Shown here one piece after another: positions 1 through 10,706 of a stretch of 64,000 nucleotides of DNA. The stretch is from Fratercula arctica. Its lineage: Eukaryota; Chordata; Aves; Charadriiformes; Alcidae. The notes beneath the pieces were generated by a model that worked only from the letters and a program-made list of their open reading frames with translations, did no database searches and had not been told where the DNA came from. Location: NCBI GenBank assembly GCA_947846985.1, contig CANTUZ010000002.1, positions 128,178,889 to 128,242,888 of the forward strand, written 5' to 3'. The position numbers and the translations under genes are program-made. Positions within the stretch are counted from its first letter, which is position 1, and the number at the start of each line of letters is the position of its first letter.

Positions 1-224
1 TGCCGAGGTAAAACCACGGTGTGCTGCTCCTCGGAGTTCATACCTGGGATGAACTGGTTTCAGACAACCATCTCCAGTGCATACATGTAGAGGGAGACTG
101 AGAGGCTTGAGGTACGCAGGCAGGTACCAAAAATCCAGCCACTCCTGCCCCTTCCCTGTGCCAACACTAACACCCTGGAGGCTCTTCAGCAGCCAGATCA
201 CAGCCTGACAAGCTGCAAGTTAGT

Positions 225-257
225 CCGGGGGAGGGGGGGGGGGGCGGGGGGGAAGGG
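225..257 (+). repeat. G-rich tract, potential G-quadruplex
   Basis: Successive long G runs interrupted by single A, C or AA occur on the plus strand, enough for a four-run G-quadruplex motif. It lies inside CPA6 intron 1 and therefore on the non-template strand of CPA6 as an antisense C-rich tract. No function is implied. Confidence 0.6.
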
Positions 258-3200
258 AAAAGGTGCTTTTCTGCTCTCTTTGCTGCTGAAATTGGCTTGC
301 TGTAGGCAGAGGAGTGCCAGTCCTTGAGCAGGGGCTGCACATCTGGAGCAGCGGGAGCACAACCGCCTGCCCTGGCAGCAGCTGGCCATTAGCGGGGGTC
401 AGCGGGGTTTGGCAGCACCACTGCACTGCAGCCTTAGAGTAGCATCTGGTGGTAATCTCGGTAGGAGTACGGTGGAGTAAATCAGAGTGCACCAGTTTTT
501 CATCAGGCCTGCTAAAGTAATTTCTCACATCTGTCCTCGAGGCTTGACTTTTTTTTCAGGGTCCTATCCCATACTTTTATAATCCAATGCCTGACTTCAG
601 TGCATTCATCTGTTCATTTATTTCAGCTAAGTTAACACCGTCAGTGCTTTAGAGGAAAAAATGAACATGACCAAAATATTCACATTTAAAATCCACCTAC
701 AGACTAGGGCTTTATCATGTATACTACCAGACCTTTAGGGAAAAAAAAAAAAAAAGTCTTCTAGTCTTCTGGCCTAAGAAACTGTTATGTTGTCTTGTAT
801 TTAAGGTGTACCGCCTTTTATGCTGCTTACCTGAGGCTTTCAAACATGTAGGATACTGTAATCGTGAGTTATTATCCAAATGCAAAACAAAAATCTAAAT
901 TAAAAAGAGACTCTTTTTCTCGGAGTCAACCATGAGGTGCTGCAAACTGTATTACTCTCCTGAAGGTATTTGAAATATGGCATGATACAACAAACAGTAT
1001 GTTTTTCTTAGAATAACCTTAGTGCAATAAACCCCCACAAACTCATTTTCAAGGTCCTGCCTCCCCTGTATAGATGCCTTAACTGAGCTGCAGAACATAA
1101 AGAAAATAAAAAATGTTTTGATTTGTTAAGATACTTCTTGTGTTTTTTTCATGGCTGTATTTCAGCAGTCTAGAACACCTTCTCCTTAGGAAGTGCTGTT
1201 GTGTTTATTGCTTTGGCTGGTAACTTCATGGTGTGGCTTCTCTTTAAGGAAGCACACTTGCAAGTCTCATCATTCCCCACGGAAAGAGGGGGCTTGGCAG
1301 AACCTTGTTCTCCAGAGCACTCAGCCTGCACAGAGCAGGCACGGGCAGAAGGAACGTGTTCATGCTCCTCGCCTGTTGCTCCCTCCCTGCCTGTGTGAGC
1401 ACCTAGCCCAAAGACCAGGCGTCCTTGCTCCTCCTGGGTCATGTGCAATGCCTGGCTTTTGGTTTCACAAGAAAGCAGTGAGGTCCTTGGCCTTCCTCCT
1501 CATTTGGCAGGCTCAAAACATGCAAAATATTAGAAAAAAATGGGATGTATTGTCCCCATCCATTTTTTGGTCCAAATATCTTTTCAATTCAGAGTACTTT
1601 GGCTCACCTACCCTCAGGTGCCTTGCGCAAAAAGCAGTTTTAGAGTTTTCTTTGCAGATGCTTTCCTTACAACCAGTGTCTCTTAAAGGTCTGATTCTAC
1701 TCTGACATACTGAGATGTAAATTAGTAGCACCCTTAAAATCCACACACCTTTGTTCTGTAACACCAATATCAAATCAGAAACACATCTTTGGACTCAACC
1801 TTGTGAACAAAGCCTTCAAATCAGAATTAAAATTTACTGAAAAAAAATTAGGATTGGGCTTAATTGTCTCCAGAAGTTGACTGTAGCTCTGTTCCTGCAA
1901 ATCTGAGACTAGCAAAAGTCCTGTTAAGTTGTGCAAGGAGTTTTGCCTGCAGCAGGGTTTTCAGAGAGATGTCAAATGTACAATTATAATTATTGGTTCT
2001 CATTTTGCAACCAAACCTGATTATCATTGTATATAGAATGGAGACTACAGGATTCACTGAAAATTTTTTTCTGCGTGAAAAATAATATTGATAGCACAGA
2101 TGTGTACGCTAGTTGGGCAGAGGACAGTAACAATACTGCTTATTTTAACTTTTTTTTGGTGTAAAGGGTCAAACTGCAGGAGAATTCTCCTTATCTCCTG
2201 CCTGGCAGCAAAACAAATCATACTGCTTGAACAGTAAAAATACTGAATGAACTACACTGCCTGTTTTCAGTTTTTACTGCTATATGCATACTCACAGCAG
2301 GTTTTGCTTACAGGACTACTGAACAGATGCCCAATATATGATCAAAATATCTGTTTCTTTCTTGACTTTTTGCATGAAGGTTATACAGACAGTGCACCCG
2401 TTAAATACTACGTTCCACAACAGAGGAGGGCATACAATTTCTGTTACGTATTCAGAGGTAAAATTAAGGAGAAAAGATAAGTGAAGGACAGTTCTGCAAA
2501 ACAGACATGACAGAGTTTACCTCCTGGAGATAGTGAGAAATGATTAATGGCGGCCATTCACCTTCAACAGGATAGAGCAATAAATGTTTCCTATGGCATT
2601 TTGACCATGAAAGGCTGTTGCAGACACACGGATGACATTTTTACAGAAACTAGAATTTCAGGAGACCTTGGGATCCTGTTTCTTGTGCAGTGTGGGATAC
2701 AGTCCTATGCAGTGTGTGAAACTAGAGTTCCCTACAAATTATTAGCAATGCATTCAAGAAACGCAGATTTTTAGCTTCCCGTCTTCAAATTTGCTCCTTC
2801 CACAACCATGATTTTCCTTCTGGACTACAACTAAGTTCCATTGTCTTTCACGTGAATTGCTCACGTATTTTAGAATACTTTTTTTTTAAATAAAAAAATC
2901 AGTATGTACGTAATTTATATAGTATCTGTCCCCTATTAAGTGTTTGTTAAAGCCCTGAACAAAGCATTCAGAGTTGACAACTTCATTTTAAGAAGCCCAG
3001 GAGTGGCTCTGAGAGAATGAATTCACAGCAGCAGCAGCTGGAAGTGGGTATAGTGTAGAAGTGGGAGCTTTGGAGTTCACTGCAACTAGTACCTGAAGCT
3101 CTGGGAAAAGCTGTATTTCTTCAACCGCTTATTTCCACTGAAACGGTGGAAGCTGGTGCATTTAAAGTGGATGTTTTAGACTGAGGGTCTAGATGGATTT

Positions 3201-3444
3201 GATATGTGAATTATCTTTTTTTTACTAAGTATCTTTGTCTTGGTACACCTTAAATGTATCCTGTTTTTTGGCAGAACATAATTGTTGAACTCAAACCAAG
3301 CCCAAACATGAATTTTCTTTAATAATATACTACATCCCCATTCGTAGCACATGTACTTTTAAAAATGAGGAAAGCGTAAATGTTTACTGGAATTGGTTTT
3401 ACACTTCCTAAAGAATCATTCTTACTGGAAGACTGGAGGTTGCA

Positions 3445-3772
3445 TCTAATGTAGGAAACCTAGGAAAGATTCAGAGCTACCAAGTACAGGTGCAAGCTTT
3501 GCCCATGTCCTGATTTTTTTATGTCTTCCCATACTCTCCATGCTCTCTCCCCCCTCTTCCACGCACGGAGGCCAGACCGGAACCACACCACCATCTGATG
3601 GGGTCCCAAGCTGGACACTTAAGTATGGGACCAGGCTCCCATGGTGCCATGAACCTGGAGATCCGTTTAGGCACAGCCATAATGAACTGGGAGCCTCCTT
3701 GCCTGGCATTCTCTTCGCCTGTGCCATGTGGATGTGCACTGTTGTTCAAATTAATTTAAAAAAAAAAAAAAA
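3445..3772 (+). other. Poly-A-terminated block, possible retrocopy (unidentified)
   Basis: A locally GC-richer segment of about 300 bp ends in AATTAATTT followed by a 15-base A run (3758-3772). That layout could reflect a retroposed transcript. I do not recognise the sequence, it has no long ATG-started frame, and I could not find flanking target-site duplications, so a chance A run is equally possible. Confidence 0.2.
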
Positions 3773-6700
3773 GAAGTAAAAAAGGGAAAGAAAGAGCAAC
3801 TGAAACACTTCATATTTCTCATTTATAATGAGGAGGGCAGAGAGGCTTTAAAAGGTAAATTTAACATGCCTGGACTTAGATGAGAAAAAGAATCAAAACT
3901 TGGCAGTAATTTTTTTTTTTCCTCTAGGAGAACATAAATGATATTGTGCAGGGGGAATATCAGGTGATGACAAAGCACAAAATTAAGAGTTGCGATGTTG
4001 GGACGGGAATGGGTATAGAGGTCCGAGTGGTGGATTTCACTGATCTGTGCTCTTTTTAGGAATCAGTGGTGCTTTGATTACAGAATTATTGGTTATTTGA
4101 AAAGAGGATACCTAAAATTGCCCATGCATAATGCTAGAGTGCTCATAGCTTTTCACCTTTTAGAAGCTCCCTGACACCATCCAGACAAGCACTAAATGTG
4201 ATTTTCATCTCAATGAACATGATTAACTTCAATCTAATGCTGGTGGTGTACTTTCCAAATGTTTTTGTGGGGGTTTTTTTGCCAGTTGTGTGTATGACAT
4301 TTTACTTTGACTTGTGGGTGGGGAAGGAGAGCTGAACAGCAGATAGAACACAGCAAAGCAGATCTTTTAGTCCCCAATTAAAACATTTGGAAAAAATCTG
4401 CAGAGGGGAATAGCACAGAAGGAGTTCCTTTCCACTTACCAATTCCCTCAGCAACTCATTTTCATCACACTCCCATGTGTTTTTTCCATGAGACAGAACA
4501 ATTGTGTGTTCTATTGTGTGTAAGGTATTGTGGGATCAGAGGCACTTAGCTATGGTATGTGGGGATATTAATGGGCGTTAAAATACTTGAAATTTGCTGA
4601 ATGCTGTCAGATTTGATATCTGTGCTTATCTACATGAACAGTTGGTTTATGCAGTTTTCAGGATGTGATGTCCCGGTAGTTCTGTCTTGGATTACAGAAC
4701 AGTTCTTTACTGTTTTCAGTTTCCTTGTTATCCACCTCAACATACTCCCAGATTATTTTACGTGGTGATTATACAATAATGTAAGAATGCATCATAGCCT
4801 TCACCTGAACAAGAGAAACGACAATTATCTGCAGCACTGCAACCCACAGGAGAGTAACGTTTTGGAGGAGTTAACATCTTGATCCAATATTTAAAAGGAC
4901 TCCCAAACCGCCAGCATAAAACTTAGAGAAGAACTGGCCAAGTTCTTCCAGCCTTTGCCTGCATTTGGTTATTTAGGGGGAGAGCAGAGGTGAGGCACAC
5001 TTCTGAAAAGGCCATGGAAGAACAGAAAGTGAGGTAGAAAATGGAAGGAACATGCTTGACCATCATGTTCGGGCGGAGGTACATGAGCTGGAGTAAAAAG
5101 ATCTTAGTAGTGATTTTTTAAGAACAAATGAGAGAGATGCTTTTTGTCCTAAGAAATCTTGACCTGCTAATGGGAAGCCATCTCCTTCTTCACAGGATTC
5201 CTAAAAGTAGGAAGATTGCTGCATTTGGTAAAAAAAAAAAAACAAAAAAACCAAAACCACAAAAAAGTCCATCTGCTGCAGTACCCTACTCTGGAAAACT
5301 GTCAAAAGACACCTATCCAAAGAAAAGTAACAAGGCAAAAGTGTATGATATTACCACTAAGTACTCTCCCAGCCTACAGTTACTTTCAATGCAGTGATCT
5401 CCTAGGCTGGATGTCATTTCAGTAGCAGACCTAGTAACTCTCCCTTCCACAGAGCTGTCAAGCCCCCTTGAATCCCTGCAAAGGATTTCCACAGGTCTCA
5501 CACCTGTGGGTGAAGGAGTTTCTTTTCAACCTGGTTCCTACTAGATTCGTTGTATGCCTCCTACTTCTTATAACTGGAAGAAACAGTGAACAGCTGATCT
5601 CTATCCACCACCATGTCACTCAAAGGCTGCAGACATCTGTCATGCCCTATGTTGTTTCTATTAGAGACCAAAGACTCCTCGCTTACTTGGTCATTTCAGG
5701 CACTTACTTAAACCATTCCGTACCTTAATATCCTGGCTTGAGGTAAAACAGAGCCCATTTTCTGATTTGTGATTTTACTTTTTAGCTGGGCCTCTTCTAA
5801 CTGACTAAAGTCTGAAATTAACAGCATATTGTTCAGAAACTGTTCGCAATTTGTTTATTCTTGTTGCCCCCGTTTGAACCTCTGGTAATGGTCTCCAGGA
5901 AAATCCTCCTGAACATATACCTGCTCTCTCCAAACCTTGATGTACACCCCTGCCCTTGCTTATCTCCCCTGGAACCTTTGGACAGAGCACACACATTGGA
6001 GAAGGAAAAAAAGTGCGTGTGAGACTACAGTTTTGAGTTTGCTGTGAGGTAGCTGATCAGCAGTGTCTTTTAGAGGCAAAGGCAGTAGCTCCAAGCTCCT
6101 CTTGAGTTCCTGCAGGCACAGGGGCACAGAGGCTGGTTGAACTCCTGCATGTTGTATGAGGCAGCAGAAGGCAAATACACCTGTGTCTGAGTCTTTGCAA
6201 GAACTCAGTGGGCATGAGAGCTGCTGCCTCTTGCTGAGACTTCCCAACTATTTGTTGACTTCCCAAAAGTGTCTGGAATGCATTTGCTTAAAGATGTGTC
6301 CATATGGCATACCTGGCCTGCTCTGAACAGTTTGGAGAAGTTAGTTTGGAGAAACATGTGCAGTATCAATTACTTGTCTTAGGTCAGAGTCCTCAGCTAA
6401 AGAGCTACGATTGTTCTGTGCCTCCTAGTGCTGGCCTGAGTTTATGAGAAATATTTTCCATTGCTTTTTTTGTTCTTTTTTTCTCTCATCCTTTTGCCCT
6501 AATAATATTTATGCTTTTCCCCTATATGGTACATCTTCTGACACAATAGAAATTACTAGGATTAACACACATTTCTTAGCACAAAATGAAGTCATGTGGT
6601 TGGGACACCCCTTTTAATGATGGACATTAGAAAACTATATTCACTTCCTGATTGCCTTGCTTGAAAAAAACTTATCAAACAAATTTTTCCCTTGGATGAT

Positions 6701-7099
6701 GACCAGGTTCAATAGTGATGGTGATACCTGCTCAACTGTTTCTAATCAATTTCACACACAGAGGGAATTAAATGATCCTGCCCAGGACACAGGGCTAATG
6801 ACAGATACCTCAGAAGGACAACATATAATCGTAATTCTGATGAAACCTTCATCCATCCCACTTCAAACTAATTTTTCATCAACTTTTATTGACACAAGTC
6901 ATGCCAGGATAGTAGAAATGGAAAAGATTAGTGGAGTAGGGAAAACATCAGGTTATTTTTCCAGTTTGCATTACGCATGTGGTACACATTCTGGTTTGTG
7001 TTACAAATGTGACCACATCTTCAGCAAGGCTTGTAAATGTATCTTGGCCCCCTACTACAATTGCCTATTGACCAAGAGTTTTTATAATGAAGTCTAGCC

Positions 7100-7123
7100 T
7101 TTTTTTTTTTTTTTTTTTTTTTT
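7100..7123. repeat. Poly-T run (24 bp)
   Basis: An uninterrupted T homopolymer lies in CPA6 intron 1. It could be the tail of a minus-strand retroposed sequence extending to the right, or a simple slippage tract. No recognisable element body follows it. Confidence 0.8.
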
Positions 7124-7436
7124 GAGTAGTGATTTTTGTTGTGCTTGCCCAAATTCTGGAAGCTGATGAGGAGTCGCATTTTTCTGGGCTAAACTCCATA
7201 CAAAAGCTCCTAGGACAGGGATCAACAGGGAGAGGTTGCACGGGTCTTTCACACACCACCCAGGGCACATAAAATGCTTAAACAAGAAAATTATTTTAAG
7301 AACTTTAACAAAATTGGTGAATCACATTAATGAGCAGAAGTACAATACTTGAATCTGCATGCATTTTTTTTCTATTTTAACCAACTTGATTATAGATTGA
7401 CAATCCACTTAAACCTAGAGGATGTATCCTAGAGGA

Positions 7437-7464
7437 TATAAAATGTATATTTTGACATTTTATA
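7437..7464. repeat. Short hairpin, 10-bp stem
   Basis: TATAAAATGT is followed after eight bases by its exact reverse complement ACATTTTATA. It is AT-rich and probably incidental. Confidence 0.6.
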
Positions 7465-8659
7465 CACTGATCAATAGATAGCTCATGTAACTAATATTCA
7501 GAAAAGGTTATGTACCAACACTGGGAATTTGTTATTCGTCTCAATGTCATCTGCAAACAAATTGAATACAATCTTGAATTTTAAAAAAATGGGTCTTACT
7601 GAGACCATGACTGTGCAATGCAGAGAGAACAGTGCTGCTGCACAAAACTTATGACAGTACCCTGGCTTTAACAGACAGTTTAGTTTTCTGTCCTGTTCCT
7701 TTCGGGCACTGCCAGGAGGGCTCCTGACTAGGGTGGCTGGTGTGGTTTCACACTGCAGGTCGATACTGGGACCCGAAAACTTCACAGAGATGATGAAACA
7801 GCTGTCAATTGTTTAACTACTTTCTATCACTAATAGTGACCCAGGGGTGAATGGCTTCATATCACATTACCAAATCCTTGAAGCTCAGGGAATGTTTTTT
7901 TTTTTTTTAAACTTTATTTTAGTAGCAGAATTTACATGCCTGGCCTGGCTACTTTAATAAAATAAAAAGAATAATACAGCTCCTACTTCCACAGGGAGCT
8001 GTGCTTATCCTGAGGAATTTGCTGGTCAGTTTGAATTAATTTTGTACTGCGTGTGAAACGATGCCACTGGTTTCTAATGCTCCCACATTTGGCTGACTTT
8101 GCATTTACATCGTAAATCTTTCACAGATACTATTTTGTTAAATACTTGCTAAAAACAAAGTCTCTAAACCAGGCAAGAACACACACTTCGGAGGCAAAGC
8201 CTAGCAAGGATACCACAGTTTGCCTTTTACTACTACTTAGTTCAGTCTTTCCAACATACATTTTAATGTTAAATGAAGAAAAAAAGAAAAAAAAGTCTAG
8301 TTTGAAATACCTGTAAAAGTTTTCACTTGCTTACAGTAAGGTTAATCAGGTTCCCTTACTGTTTGGGCTTTTTATGCCTTCAGTAAGACTGCACATCGCT
8401 TAACTTTTTTTTAAAAAAAAAAAAACAATGTTAAGTTCTATTAAATACGTTCCCCAAAGGAAAATATAAACCTTCATTCATTTCAGAACACGGTGAAGCC
8501 CCTAAAACTTTTTCTCCCCCCCCTGTATAATCGCAGTTTCTACAGGGACACAAACTTTTTCCCCCCCAGTGTAGCATCCTTTCCTAGCAGAGACTTACAG
8601 CATCTGCCGCAAGAAAGCGCCGAAGCATGCTTCTGGAATGGAAACATGCAAACAAAACA

Positions 8660-9320
8660 GCTCAGCAGCGGGAAGCAAAGCCCAAACACGCAGAGCCCCG
8701 CGGTTCTTGCGAGCGGCGGTGGGGAAAGTTAGCGGAGGGAGCGCGCCTGCGGTGCCGGGGTGTGGGGGGCGCAGAGCAGGAGCGGCGGGGCGGACTTACC
8801 CGGCGTAGCGGCCGCGCTGGGCGCGGAGCGGCAGCGCAGCCTGGAGGCAGAGCAGACAAAGGGGCAGGAGGGCGGCGGGGGGCACGCGGAGCGGCATGGT
8901 GCGGGGACAACGCCGCCACCGCCACCGCGACCGCCCCAGGTGGCGGCTGCCGCGCACACAAAGCCGGGGCGGAGGCGGGGGCCGGGAGGAGCCGGGCGGT
9001 CGGAGGTGTCGCTGGTGGCCAGCGGCGAGGACGGGGGGAGAATAGTCGGGCGACCCGCAAGCCCCGCCGCGCCTGGGCACGGGGACGGGACGGGGCGGGG
9101 AGGTGCTCGCCCGCCCGCCCGCCCGCCTGGGAGGACTTGAGGGGGGGTGCACGGCCCCGCCGCTGCCGCCCTGCCCCAGGGGGGGCTGGGGGCTCGCAGG
9201 GACCGGGCGGTGGTGAGCAGCCCCCCGCGGGCAGGGCGGCTCCGTCGGGACGGGCTTCGCCTGCAGGTGCTGCGCCCAGGCGGCCGCCGAGGGCTGGTTA
9301 ACGCGCCGTGAGTGGCATCG
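8660..9320 (-). promoter_or_regulatory. CPA6: CpG island / CPA6 promoter and 5' UTR region
   Basis: A sharply bounded GC- and CpG-rich block surrounds CPA6 exon 1, with AT-rich DNA on both sides. It holds GC boxes of Sp1 type (for example CGGGGCGGGG at 9091-9100 and GGGGCGGAGGCGGGGGC near 8966-8982) and a (CCCG)n run at about 9108-9127. I see no convincing TATA box, so a dispersed CpG-island promoter transcribing leftward is inferred. The transcription start should lie to the right of 8897, probably within about 300 bp, but cannot be placed. The long open frames on both strands here are by-products of GC richness. Confidence 0.7.
8800..8897 (-). CDS. CPA6: CPA6 coding exon 1 (carboxypeptidase A6, signal peptide)
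   Basis: First coding exon of a secreted M14-family zinc metallocarboxypeptidase that removes C-terminal hydrophobic residues and is bound to the extracellular matrix. The minus-strand ATG at 8897-8895 has A at -3 (GCACCATGC). It opens 32 codons plus two bases: a short basic start (MPLR), a hydrophobic core at about residues 8-22 rich in Leu, Ala and Cys, a likely signal-peptidase site after LRA (residue 26), then QRGRYAG. Human CPA6, as I recall it, ends its exon-1 region with NNRYAG, so the RYAG motif and a phase-2 junction inside the Gly codon fit. The donor GG|GTAAGT starts at 8799. The catalytic domain lies outside the window to the left. The call rests on 33 residues, the exon structure and the neighbouring PREX2. 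The bird signal peptide is about six residues shorter than the human one. Confidence 0.82.
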
Positions 9321-10479
9321 GGGGAGGTGATTCTCCCGCTTGGGCAGAAGAGCCGAGTCTGATGAGAGGGCAGAGGTACATCATCGGCGGCGGGAAGTCC
9401 ATCAGGAACCGCGGAGGGAGGAGAAAGTGGGATTCCAAGTTACCAGTGTCACCAAAAGTCTTGGGCCGGAGTAGAGGGAAGGGGGAGAGAGACTGCTGTA
9501 ATAAAATAAAACTCAGCCATTTTTTGAAAACTAGGGAAAAAAGTTTGCCCTTTCTTTTCCACACTGGTGAGAGTGAAAGCCCCACATAACGGTAAGTCAC
9601 CAGAGCACTGGGAATAGCAAGGAAAACGGGGAGAATTATGTTGCAAATAATTGTGGTTTATAGAAAACACATGGAGTACTTGTTAAAAAGGTAAAAATAC
9701 AATGCCAATATGGAATAAATTGATAGCCCCTTTGATACTTTTGTGTTGACTTTCATAAAAATGAGCAGAAAGTGCTTCAAAACCAACTGATTTTCGGCCT
9801 CTCTGAGAGCAAAAAGAATGAGTGGGCTTGTAGACAAATAAAGCCAGCTGACATTTGAACATGTGTGAGAACTACTGTAAATCCCTGTTAATGTTTCAGA
9901 GACACAGGGAGCTTTTTGAGAAAGGACTGTATTAAACCACACACACTTCATATTCTATGGCTGAAAGGCAAGTGAACGTTTTCCTTTGTCTCTTTTCCAT
10001 GCTGGCACCAAATCTGACACCGGTTGTGTGATAGAGTCTGGAGATGGAAAAGATTTGGTCCAGGGCAGGATTATTCCCTTCTGTTTGGTCATGGGTGTTC
10101 TCTCCCTTGAGCTGCTGGTTCCCCCATAACATATCCTGCTTAAAATCTGTGTATGCTTACACACAGATGTGCGTTTCAACATCTCTTGTTGAAAACACTT
10201 TCCATTTACTACAGGCAAAATCCCAAACCTTTTCTGCAAATCGTCAGCCTCATGATAAATGCAACTTTAACTTTCCAGATACCTATTTAATAGAAGCTCT
10301 ACTGTATGTTCAACAGTGACTTAAAAGATAAAGTCAGCTGTCATGAAGTTGAGTAACTGAAGGGCATGAATATGATATTGGAGAAAAACCAGTGCTTTAT
10401 TTCACATGCTGTTCTTGATTACTTCGCTTACTATGTATTCTTGCTACACTTGAAGTGCATACACCAATTTATTGAAATG

Positions 10480-10706
10480 TTTGCAAAATATAGTTTGGCT
10501 ATTATTCTAAAATATTTGCTTTCAAGATGAAAACCTGGCTTCATTTGAGTTAGGAAGAATTTAACTATTGGCTTGTGTTTGCAAAATAGTTTGGCTCTTC
10601 ACTCTAAAATTTTTGCTTTCAAGCAAAAATTGGCTCCTTGGCAAAAATGGCCAAGGAAAACTTGGCTCCATTGGAGTTAGGGAGAATTTTATTATGGGCT
10701 TCTGTG
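10480..10706. repeat. Imperfect tandem duplication (about 98 and 129 bp)
   Basis: Copy 1 (10480-10577) and copy 2 (10578-10706) share in order TTTGCAAAAT, AGTTTGGCT, CTCTAAAAT or its equivalent, TTTGCTTTCAAG, GAGTTAGG and GAGAATTT or its equivalent. Copy 2 carries about 30 extra bases built from repeats of TTGGC and CAAAAAT. This is a direct local duplication with later divergence. No coding or regulatory role is evident. Confidence 0.75.

Larger units (their letters stand above)
1..8799 (-). other. CPA6: CPA6 intron 1 (5' portion)
   Basis: Everything left of the exon-1 donor is intron 1 of CPA6, which continues beyond the window. I found no minus-strand stretch resembling the next CPA6 exon and no recognisable CR1 or LTR. 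Visible items are a G-rich tract (225-257), a poly-A-terminated block (about 3445-3772), an A-rich stretch near 5229-5265, a 24-bp T run (7100-7123), a small hairpin (7437-7464) and a T8A12 run near 8406-8425. The composition is ordinary AT-rich intronic DNA. Confidence 0.75.

Noticed and set aside
1193..1705. 170-codon plus-strand frame in CPA6 intron 1
   Set aside because: Non-ATG start, no recognisable similarity, and antisense to the gene in intronic DNA.
5400..5960. Segment that at first resembled an old LINE 3' region
   Set aside because: I could not place it in any CR1 or L2 block order, so it is left unannotated within the CPA6 intron.
6657..7097. 146-codon plus-strand open frame inside CPA6 intron 1
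   Set aside because: It starts at a non-ATG codon, shows no recognisable domain or splice context and lies antisense in an intron. A frame of this size is plausible by chance in 64 kb.
8627..9301. Open frames of 100-220 codons on both strands around the CPA6 island
   Set aside because: Extreme GC content removes stop codons. The compositions (Pro, Arg, Gly, Ala) follow from sequence bias, and only the short signal-peptide exon is supported by splice structure and synteny.
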